From positions 1 to 5,186 of the forward strand of contig JAFASD010000535.1 in the NCBI GenBank assembly GCA_019244945.1: a stretch of DNA of 5,186 nucleotides. The letters run 5' to 3'. Source of the DNA: Acidobacteriaceae bacterium (GTDB taxonomy: Bacteria; Acidobacteriota; Terriglobia; Bryobacterales; Bryobacteraceae). Below are positions 1 to 5,186 of the stretch, one piece after another; positions within the stretch are counted from its first letter, which is position 1, and each line of letters starts with the position of its first letter. The notes below the pieces were generated by a model. That model saw only the letters and a program-made list of their open reading frames with translations, ran no database searches and was not told the DNA's origin. The position numbers and the translations under genes were made by a program.

Positions 1-57
1 TTCGTTGCCTTCAGTTTAACAAGGAATGGGCCTCGTCGAGGAAGAGATAGTTCTAAT

Positions 58-74
58 CGCCGTAAGCAGCGGCG
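58..74 (-). repeat. Small inverted repeat in the 3' flank of the complete receptor gene
   Basis: Arms CGCCG and CGGCG (58-62 and 70-74) enclose a 7-base loop. Read on the minus strand, the hairpin is followed by ATTAGAACTATCTCTT, which is only moderately T-rich. It lies about 75 bases beyond the receptor stop codon, so it could be a second, weak termination or 3'-end-stabilising hairpin. A 5-bp stem can arise by chance. Nothing else supportable is seen in 1-99: no start codon with a ribosome binding site, and no ORF that is not a shadow of the receptor gene. Confidence 0.2.
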
Positions 75-99
75 CGATGAGATAGCGAGCCGTAGGAGA

Positions 100-142
100 A
101 GAACCGGAGCCGGCCGAAGGAGAGACGGCAAGCTCCGGTTCT
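100..142 (-). terminator. Probable intrinsic terminator of the complete receptor gene
   Basis: A perfect 11-bp inverted repeat (AGAACCGGAGC at 100-110 against GCTCCGGTTCT at 132-142) starts 6 bases beyond the receptor stop codon at 149-151. The 21-base loop holds a further GCCG/CGGC pairing, so the RNA can form a longer stem with a small internal loop. On the minus strand the stem is followed by TCTTCTCCTACGG, a pyrimidine-rich but weak U-tract. Position directly after the stop and stem strength favour a terminator. The poor U-tract leaves room for a 3'-end stability hairpin instead. Confidence 0.6.
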
Positions 143-148
143 AAGTAA

Positions 149-3100
149 TTAAAACTGGAAGCGGCCAGTAACCACCAGCACGCGGCCCGAAACCGCCGAG
201 CCTTGGAACGAACCATAGGCGCTAGTGGGTGGCACCGCGGTCGCCGTGATCGTTCCCAGCCCACCTGCCGCGATATTCGCGTTCGGGTTTTGGAAGTGCG
301 GATGATTCATCAGGTTGTAAGCGCTGGCGCCGATCTGGAATCTCAGCCTCTCGGTGATGTTGATGTTCTTGAACACCGACGTATCGATATCGAAGTAACC
401 GGGGCCGCGGAACGCATTACGACCCAGATTACCGAATGTTGTCTCCGTTTCCGGCGACACAAAGTTGCTGCTGGAGAAACATGGCGTGTTGACCGCGCTT
501 ACACCACAGTTTGTATTGACCGCACCGTTTGCGCTTGCCAGCATAACTCCTTGGAAGGTCGCGGAGGTGGCATTGATTGTAGGCGAGAGTGCACCCGCCA
601 GCAAGTTGTCGTACACACTGAACGGCGTTCCCGAGCGCACGAAGAATTTGCTCGATAACGTCCAGTTACCAAGAACGTTGTAGAGCAGGCGGTTACTGGG
701 TTTCCAAGGCGTATCCCAAACAAAATCTGCCGTCAAATTGTGGCGGATGTCGTAATCGGCATTGGCGTAGTTGTTTCGAACGAAAGGAGTACTCAAGACC
801 GTCATGGAACAACCGGAGCAGAATCCATAGGGCTCGCCCGCGCCATCGTTCGAGATCGTGTCCAGAGCGTGGCTCCAGGTATAAGAGACCTGGCCCTGGA
901 AACCGTAGGAGAACGTATGCCGGAATTGGAATGTCGCGGCATCGTAGTTCGAGTATCCGCCGTTCGTTAGTTGAGTAACTTGATTGAATCGCGGATCGGG
1001 AGCGGCAGTCGGCAAGCCCACGAACCCAGGGGCGTAAGACGCCTGAACATAAGCGTTCCCCCAGCCGTTCTCAGCCACTAGATTGTAGCCATGGTTTCCG
1101 CTATAAGTCGCCACCAAAGCGTTCTTGGAGCCGATGGGTTGTTCGATCTCGAAGCTCCACTCGAGGTACCGCGGGGTACTGAAGTGGCGCGGGATGGAGA
1201 AGTAATTGAACGGGCTGAATCCTCCTGGGACTGCAGCATTCAGTTGATTGAACGTATCGCCTGCGAAGAAGCCGGTCTTGAAGGCGTTGTATTGATTCTG
1301 CGCCGCCGCAGCTGAGCTCGCCGAATCATTTGGAGTATCGACGAGTCCGTTCGTAATAAATGCCGAGTAAGGGAATGGCGGGTTATTAAATATGTTCGTG
1401 ACCAGAAACGCCGGCGCCAAATCCGAGAACAAACCTATGCCGCCGCGCACCACCATGCCTCTCGCCGAGCCGGGGCTCCAGACTACGCCGAGCCGCGGAT
1501 CGGCAACTACCGGGTCCGTGGTGTAGTAGGCATGAGAGAGGCCGCTCCGGATTGAGGCGTTGTAGGGAATGTTTGTCCCTTTCTGAAAGCCAGATCCGGA
1601 GAAAGGATCAGTCAAATTGGAGAAGCACTTATCGAGGCACAACGGGTTCGCCGTGCGGTCAAAACGTACACCGTAAGTGATCTTCAAATTCGGCTTCACA
1701 GCCCATTCGTCTTGTGCATACAGGCCCAAATTGTACAGGCGTATATGCGCGTCTTGAAGCGGGCTGAATTTCTGCGTATAGTTGCTGCCCGCGGTCGAAT
1801 TCGTTATATTGCCGGTTACGAAATCGGTCATCGAATTGAACGTATAGAGCCCGACCTGGCCGGATTGAAAACCGAAATCCGTAACTCGGTTCTTACGTAA
1901 GTTGCCTCCGACTTTGATCGTGTGACTGCCTTTAATCCAGGAAAGATCGTCAATCACCTGCCCTTGACCGGAATCGCGGCCTTGAATGAATGGGAAGCCG
2001 TTCTCGAAAAATCCGCCCATAACGTAAAACGCGCCGGTCGATGAGCCCGAAAATGCGCCATTCGGACCACCATCGTTAAACGTCATGCCCACCGGCATGA
2101 GCTTCTGTGCTCCTGCAGGATTCGAGGGGCCGAATATCGCGCTGTACCAGAGAAACGAAAGAATGAAATTGTTTACGGTGGTAGGAGAAATGACGTAGGT
2201 GTGGTTGATCTGCCCTTCGTATTGGGGCTGAATGCTCTGCCCGTTCAGCGTCGGGGTGAGGAGATCGGTAAAGGTCGGCTGGAATCCGTGGTCGCCTTTA
2301 AACCGGAAAAAGATCTTCTGTTTCTCGTTGATGTTCCAATCCACGCGATGCGTTTCGAGCCACTCTTTGTTCGTATTCAAGCCGTTTGCTCGAAAAGCGT
2401 AAGCGCAACTGGCAGTGGTCCCGAAAATTCCGCCGCCCGGAGCCGCAACCCCTTTAGATGCAAACTGTCCGCAGCCCAAGTTTCCGCTCGAATCCTGAAG
2501 CTGGCCCGAGCCCGTCACCACCGGACCCGCCGAACTGGCGCCCTTTGCACTATTCCAAATGCTGAAGGCCTGCTGGTACAGCGGAACCTGTGCCGGGGCG
2601 ATCGTGCCCAAGATATACGTCTGAAGCTGCGGTGATGGGATCGAGACCACAGCGCTGCTCGGCAGCGAATAATACAGCCCTTCGCTATCGGAATAGAAGA
2701 ACAGCTTGTTTTTGAGAATCGGCCCGCCGATATCCGCGCCCCACTGCCGCGAAACCGCATACGGCCGGGGAGTGCCGCCCGCATTATTGAAGAAATCATT
2801 CGCGTTCATCAGGTGGTTGTTGAAATTGAATAGCAGGTCCGCATGAATGGCGTTCGTGCCGGATTTCGTCACGTAGCTCACCTGCGCACCGGCTTGCCGT
2901 CCATACTGCACGCTGTAGGCATTCGACGTGACCGAGGCCTCCGCAATCTCATCCTGTCCGAGCAGCAAGTTGCTCGCGCCCGAGTTGTTCAGGTTCAGAT
3001 AAGGATCGTTGTAATCGTCGCCGTTGATCGTGTACAGGTTGGACGTGCCGGGCAGTCCATGCGAGCTGAAATTGCCATAGCCGCCACCCGTACTGACCGC

Positions 3101-3589
3101 CACTCCCGGCACTGTGAACGCAACCGTCGTGATATCTCCGCCGGGAGCAGGAAGCTGCAGCACCTGCTGGCTGCTGAACGTGGTGCTCAGGTTCGCATTA
3201 TCTGTGTTAAGGACTGGAGCCGCCTCCGTTACCTGAACGACTTCGCGCGTCGACTGCACTTTCGCGAGCAGATCCACGGTAATAACCGAGCCAACCTGTA
3301 CGGTTGTTTTGAGTGTGTCGGAAACCAACCCTGGGGACGCGGCGCTGATGGTGTAATTGCCGGCGGCTAAAAAAGTGAAGCGATAAGATCCGCTGTCGCT
3401 GCTGGTCGCCGTGCGCGTCTCCCCGGTGTCGAGATTCTTCAGAGTGAGCGCCGCTCCCGCGACTGCAGCCCCGGTTGAATCTTTAACAGTCCCAGTGATG
3501 TCACCTGTCGTAACGGTTTGAGCGTTCGCCACAGAACCGATAAGCACGAGTGTCAACAGAAAAGCGAAGAATGATGTTATGCGAAGCAT
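149..3589 (-). CDS. TonB-dependent receptor, Oar-like, with N-terminal carboxypeptidase-regulatory-like domain
   Basis: A complete outer-membrane active transporter of 1146 residues, within the usual 1000-1200 range for this family. Residues 1-23 are a signal peptide (LRITSFFAFLLTLVLIGSV core, cut after ANA). Residues about 28-108 form a beta-sandwich carboxypeptidase-regulatory-like domain (ITGTVKDSTGAAVAGAALTL, then SDSGSYRFTFLAAGNYTI). VVQVTE at 117-122 may act as a TonB box. The plug spans about 125-245, with NLYTINGDDYND and YGRQAGAQVSYVTKSGTN. The barrel follows, with IGGPILKNKLFF (287-298), YAQDEW (624-629), SYTWSHALDT, NADYDIRH and NLMNHPHFQNPN (1092-1103). It ends in Phe, as outer-membrane barrels do. 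All eight cysteines fall in close pairs (373/395, 651/655, 924/927, 1028/1037). The ATG is fixed by a Shine-Dalgarno sequence 8 bases upstream and by the signal peptide. The gene follows a partial paralogue on the same strand. By family it is TonB-ExbB-ExbD driven; the substrate is unknown, with large oligosaccharides or peptides plausible. Family assignment is firm, substrate is not. Confidence 0.95.
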   Translation of the reverse strand: MLRITSFFAFLLTLVLIGSVANAQTVTTGDITGTVKDSTGAAVAGAALTLKNLDTGETRTATSSDSGSYRFTFLAAGNYTISAASPGLVSDTLKTTVQVGSVITVDLLAKVQSTREVVQVTEAAPVLNTDNANLSTTFSSQQVLQLPAPGGDITTVAFTVPGVAVSTGGGYGNFSSHGLPGTSNLYTINGDDYNDPYLNLNNSGASNLLLGQDEIAEASVTSNAYSVQYGRQAGAQVSYVTKSGTNAIHADLLFNFNNHLMNANDFFNNAGGTPRPYAVSRQWGADIGGPILKNKLFFYSDSEGLYYSLPSSAVVSIPSPQLQTYILGTIAPAQVPLYQQAFSIWNSAKGASSAGPVVTGSGQLQDSSGNLGCGQFASKGVAAPGGGIFGTTASCAYAFRANGLNTNKEWLETHRVDWNINEKQKIFFRFKGDHGFQPTFTDLLTPTLNGQSIQPQYEGQINHTYVISPTTVNNFILSFLWYSAIFGPSNPAGAQKLMPVGMTFNDGGPNGAFSGSSTGAFYVMGGFFENGFPFIQGRDSGQGQVIDDLSWIKGSHTIKVGGNLRKNRVTDFGFQSGQVGLYTFNSMTDFVTGNITNSTAGSNYTQKFSPLQDAHIRLYNLGLYAQDEWAVKPNLKITYGVRFDRTANPLCLDKCFSNLTDPFSGSGFQKGTNIPYNASIRSGLSHAYYTTDPVVADPRLGVVWSPGSARGMVVRGGIGLFSDLAPAFLVTNIFNNPPFPYSAFITNGLVDTPNDSASSAAAAQNQYNAFKTGFFAGDTFNQLNAAVPGGFSPFNYFSIPRHFSTPRYLEWSFEIEQPIGSKNALVATYSGNHGYNLVAENGWGNAYVQASYAPGFVGLPTAAPDPRFNQVTQLTNGGYSNYDAATFQFRHTFSYGFQGQVSYTWSHALDTISNDGAGEPYGFCSGCSMTVLSTPFVRNNYANADYDIRHNLTADFVWDTPWKPSNRLLYNVLGNWTLSSKFFVRSGTPFSVYDNLLAGALSPTINATSATFQGVMLASANGAVNTNCGVSAVNTPCFSSSNFVSPETETTFGNLGRNAFRGPGYFDIDTSVFKNINITERLRFQIGASAYNLMNHPHFQNPNANIAAGGLGTITATAVPPTSAYGSFQGSAVSGRVLVVTGRFQF

Positions 3590-3597
3590 CTTTTAGG

Positions 3598-3604
3598 CTC
3601 CTTC
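3598..3604 (-). promoter_or_regulatory. Strong Shine-Dalgarno sequence of the complete receptor gene
   Basis: On the minus strand the sequence GAAGGAG lies 8 bases before the ATG at 3587-3589. This near-consensus match and ideal spacing decide the start codon, and the signal peptide that follows agrees with it. Confidence 0.85.
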
Positions 3605-3630
3605 AGGTATTTTCCCTGTAGGTGGAGGAT

Positions 3631-3646
3631 TGCAACTAAAAGGCCA
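3631..3646 (-). promoter_or_regulatory. Candidate sigma-54 (RpoN) -24/-12 promoter
   Basis: The minus strand reads TGGCCTTTTAGTTGCA. It matches the known sigma-54 pattern TGGCACG-N4-TTGCW at the -24 GG and the -12 GC, with the required 10 bases between them, and has the full TGGC and TTGCA half-elements. With GC at -12/-13, transcription would start near 3620. This gives a leader of about 31 bases that holds the Shine-Dalgarno sequence at 3598-3604, which is sensible geometry. No sigma-70 promoter of similar quality is seen here. If real, transcription would need an AAA+ enhancer-binding activator, which is not encoded in the window. Confidence 0.5.
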
Positions 3647-3703
3647 TCGCTGAGCGGGTGAACTCTCGACGACACCCAATGCGTAAAACGTTGGATTTAC
3701 ATC

Positions 3704-3734
3704 TACATAGGAGCGAATCCACCCCTTGTGACAA
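3704..3734 (-). promoter_or_regulatory. Weak alternative sigma-70-like promoter overlapping a TTGTGACAA palindrome
   Basis: On the minus strand TTGTCA (3729-3734) and TATGTA (3704-3709) resemble -35 and -10 boxes, but their 19-base spacer is longer than ideal. The -35 candidate overlaps the 9-base palindrome TTGTGACAA (3726-3734). That palindrome could instead be an operator or activator half-site about 110 bases before the start predicted for the sigma-54 element. Either reading is tentative. Confidence 0.2.
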
Positions 3735-3766
3735 AGAACCTCAGGAGCTCACCGAGTATTATTTCT

Positions 3767-3785
3767 GGAATTCCTTGAGCCAAGG
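3767..3785. repeat. Two overlapping short palindromes upstream of the complete receptor gene
   Basis: GGAATTCC (3767-3774) is an 8-base perfect palindrome. CCTTG-AGC-CAAGG (3773-3785) is a 5+5 inverted repeat that shares its first two bases. They lie about 150 bases before the predicted sigma-54 start, a distance at which enhancer-binding activators commonly bind. The arms are short enough to be chance. Confidence 0.2.
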
Positions 3786-3877
3786 TCATCCCATTCGCGG
3801 TAACGAACAATAAGGTAGTGCACGGACTGGCAACTCAAATTGAGGTCAGCTGTAGGGCTCCGCACACCAATAGAAGA

Positions 3878-3893
3878 GGAGCCCGAAGGCTCC
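3878..3893 (-). terminator. Probable terminator of the partial receptor gene, with UUCG tetraloop
   Basis: The minus strand reads GGAGCC-TTCG-GGCTCC: a 6-bp GC-rich stem closed by the very stable C(UUCG)G tetraloop, extendable by a G-U pair, followed by CTTCTATT. It starts 28 bases beyond the stop codon at 3922-3924. The UUCG loop appears only in the minus-strand RNA, which fits the direction of the genes. The U-tract is imperfect. On the plus strand the stem is followed by CTTTTA, so weak bidirectional action is possible. Confidence 0.6.
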
Positions 3894-3921
3894 CTTTTAT
3901 CAATCAACCGAACTAGATGAT

Positions 3922-5186
3922 TTAGAAGGTCAACTTGACCTGCGTCTGAATTACGCGGCCCGAGACAGCCGAACCTTGGAAGGAACCGTAAGCGCTGGTC
4001 GGCGCCGAGACCGTGCTTGTAATCGTACCGAAATTACCGAGAGCCAGATTGTTTACGGGCAGGTCGAAGTTGGGATGATTCAGCAGGTTGAAGAAGTTCG
4101 CGCCGATGAGCAGTTGGAAACGCTCATGGATGGAGAACGTCTTGTTCACGGTCAGATCCGTATCGAAGTATCCAGGTCCGCGGAAAGAGTTGCGCGCGAT
4201 GTTGCCGTAATTATGCTGGCCCGAGGCCGGCACGAACAGATCCGTTGAGAAGCAGGGGGTGTTCGGCGTCGTGCAACTTGCGTTGATGGGACCGCCGGTG
4301 AGATCGGCGATGAAGGGCTGAGTAGCGATCCCGCTCGCGTTCTTAACCCCGCCCTTACTGCGTACGCCACTATCGACAACGCTAAACGGATAACCGGTGT
4401 GCCAAAACACGGTACCGGCCGCAGTCCACCCGCCAAGAACCTCCCTGGTCAACCAGTTGTGGAAGTACGAGTTCGGAAGCGTGTAAACATAGTTTGCGTT
4501 CAGGGAGTGGCGAACGTCGTAATCGGCATTGCTGTAATTGACCGCGTTGAGGCTGAGGGGACTGACCTGATACCGCAGGCTCACAGCAGTGAGAGCGTTG
4601 AATGGCTCCAGGCAACCGTTCGAGCAGGTGTCGAGTGCGTGACTCCAGGTATAAGAAACACTACCAGAGAAGTTCGATCCCTTTCTCCACCGGAACGAAC
4701 TCACCATGCCGTTGTAATTAGACCAGCCGTCGTTGTTCAGTTCCCGGATTTCGCCAAAACGGGGATCGGGAGCGGAAGTAGGCAGCCCTTGAAATCCTTT
4801 CTTGGAATATTCATTTGCAAACAGGGTCTGATTCACTTCCTGATAACCTTTGTTGCCGACATAGTTTACCGACAGCATATAACTGTTTGTAAACGCATGT
4901 TGCACTTCGAAATTCCATTCATAATACTTCGGGTTATAAAGTTTGTTCGCAACGGCGTTGAAGTTGGGAGGATTGAAACCGAGAGGAACCGACGCCTGCA
5001 AATCTGCTAGTGTCGCGCCGCTTGCGAAACCGCTACGGAAGGCGTTGTTGGAGTTTGCAACGGCTGCAAAAGCGCTGTTCGGGTCGCTCAGAGCCACCAA
5101 GCCCGAACTCGTCGTGAACGAAGCGACAGCAGGGGAGTTCGTGATCAAACGATCGGCAATCAGCCCCTGATACAGATCCGAGAAAA
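3922..5186 (-). CDS. TonB-dependent receptor, Oar-like, C-terminal part (runs off the window)
   Basis: The C-terminal 420 residues of a second outer-membrane receptor, paralogous to the complete one downstream. The frame stays open to the window edge. Codons above the TTG at 5146-5148 read FSDLYQGLIADR, which aligns with FSDLAPAFL at residue 721 of the complete receptor, so that TTG is internal. If the architecture is the same, about 720 residues (signal peptide, carboxypeptidase-regulatory-like domain, plug and early barrel) lie outside. Visible barrel blocks in order: LPTSAPDPRF, SYTWSHALDT, NADYDVRH, RNSFRGPGYFD, NLLNHPNF (4066-4089) and TSAYGSFQGSAVSGRV, ending in Phe. Its only four cysteines form two close pairs, Cx3C (4612-4626) and Cx6C (4252-4275), at places that correspond to pairs in the paralogue. 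Its role should be TonB-driven uptake of an unknown substrate. A hairpin terminator follows its stop. Whether the outside half is intact cannot be seen. Confidence 0.93.
   Translation of the reverse strand, partial: FSDLYQGLIADRLITNSPAVASFTTSSGLVALSDPNSAFAAVANSNNAFRSGFASGATLADLQASVPLGFNPPNFNAVANKLYNPKYYEWNFEVQHAFTNSYMLSVNYVGNKGYQEVNQTLFANEYSKKGFQGLPTSAPDPRFGEIRELNNDGWSNYNGMVSSFRWRKGSNFSGSVSYTWSHALDTCSNGCLEPFNALTAVSLRYQVSPLSLNAVNYSNADYDVRHSLNANYVYTLPNSYFHNWLTREVLGGWTAAGTVFWHTGYPFSVVDSGVRSKGGVKNASGIATQPFIADLTGGPINASCTTPNTPCFSTDLFVPASGQHNYGNIARNSFRGPGYFDTDLTVNKTFSIHERFQLLIGANFFNLLNHPNFDLPVNNLALGNFGTITSTVSAPTSAYGSFQGSAVSGRVIQTQVKLTF

Larger units (their letters stand above)
3590..3921. other. Intergenic region between the two receptor genes
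   Basis: These 332 bases carry no convincing ORF on either strand. Read on the minus strand, the order is: terminator hairpin of the upstream receptor (3878-3893), two short palindromes (3767-3785), a TTGTGACAA palindrome (3726-3734), a sigma-54-type element (3631-3646), and the Shine-Dalgarno sequence of the downstream receptor (3598-3604). The stretch from about 3786 to 3876 shows nothing I can name. Its size and the order terminator then promoter suggest that the downstream receptor has its own transcription unit. Confidence 0.7.

Noticed and set aside
31..41. CCTCG-T-CGAGG palindrome
   Set aside because: The arms are only 5 bases, with no T-tract, no adjacent gene start and no second copy nearby. 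It is not enough to call an operator or terminator.
16..264. Minus-strand ORF of 82 codons overlapping the end of the complete receptor gene
   Set aside because: It is another frame of the receptor's conserved C-terminus that runs on into the terminator. Its Arg/Ser-rich start has no ribosome binding site or family resemblance.
203..658. Plus-strand ORF of 151 codons opposite the 3' end of the complete receptor gene
   Set aside because: It is the antisense of strongly conserved receptor codons, is rich in Arg and charged residues without any domain pattern, and has no ribosome binding site. It is a shadow.
2843..3370. Plus-strand ORF of 175 codons opposite the plug and N-terminal domain
   Set aside because: The minus-strand frame here encodes recognisable plug and carboxypeptidase-regulatory-like motifs. 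The antisense product has low complexity and no recognisable family.
3681..3700. Inverted repeat GTAAA/TTTAC around AACGTT in the intergenic region
   Set aside because: Five-base A/T-rich arms with an 8-base loop are expected by chance and overlap no other signal.
3750..3790. TTGGCT-N16-TAATAC as a sigma-70 promoter on the minus strand
   Set aside because: The -10 match is poor (3 of 6), and the site lies about 170 bases before the start codon, with a much better sigma-54-type element closer in.
4399..5010. Plus-strand ORF of 203 codons opposite the partial receptor
   Set aside because: The opposite strand carries conserved barrel blocks, with third-position-only changes relative to the paralogue. 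The plus-strand frame is explained as an antisense shadow.
5146..5148. TTG as the start codon of the upstream receptor
   Set aside because: The frame stays open to the window edge, and the codons before it (FSDLYQGLIADR) align with the middle of the complete paralogue, so this is an internal Leu codon.
149..5186. Recent duplication, insertion sequence or phage-mediated rearrangement as the source of the receptor pair
   Set aside because: No terminal inverted repeats, transposase fragments or near-identical DNA tracts are seen. The paralogues are well diverged along their shared length.

Overview
The window looks like chromosomal DNA of a Gram-negative soil-type bacterium, most likely an acidobacterium (Terriglobia: Solibacter, Koribacter or Bryobacter relatives). 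Taxonomy is inferred only from the protein style: very large Oar-like TonB-dependent receptors with an N-terminal carboxypeptidase-regulatory-like domain, the 'YGRQAGAQVSYVTKSGTN' and 'IGGPILKNKLFF' signatures, and a C-terminal 'NLMNHPHFQNPN'-type block. These are strongly expanded in Acidobacteriota.

Layout. All convincing genes are on the minus strand, so transcription runs from right to left. From 5186 down to 3922 lies the C-terminal 420 residues of one receptor, whose N-terminal half is outside the window. Its stop codon is followed by a short hairpin with a UUCG loop (3878-3893), a probable terminator. Positions 3590-3921 are a 332-base intergenic region. It holds a good sigma-54-type -24/-12 element (3631-3646) and a strong Shine-Dalgarno sequence (3598-3604). 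From 3589 down to 149 lies a complete 1146-residue receptor with a signal peptide. A longer hairpin at 100-142 follows its stop codon, and 1-99 is non-coding as far as can be seen.

The two receptors are clear paralogues in tandem. They share identical blocks such as SYTWSHALDT, RGPGYFD and TSAYGSFQGSAVSGRV. In the two blocks compared at DNA level, every difference is at a third codon position, which points to long separate evolution under protein-level constraint and not to a recent duplication. Both should sit in the outer membrane and bring in a bulky substrate with energy from TonB-ExbB-ExbD. The substrate cannot be named, because no enzyme, regulator or binding-protein gene lies in the window. 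The terminator and promoter signals between them suggest that they are transcribed separately.

I see no RNA gene, mobile element, CRISPR array or evidence for a new multi-gene system. The observations most worth checking are the sigma-54-type promoter and the strictly paired cysteines of the two receptors.
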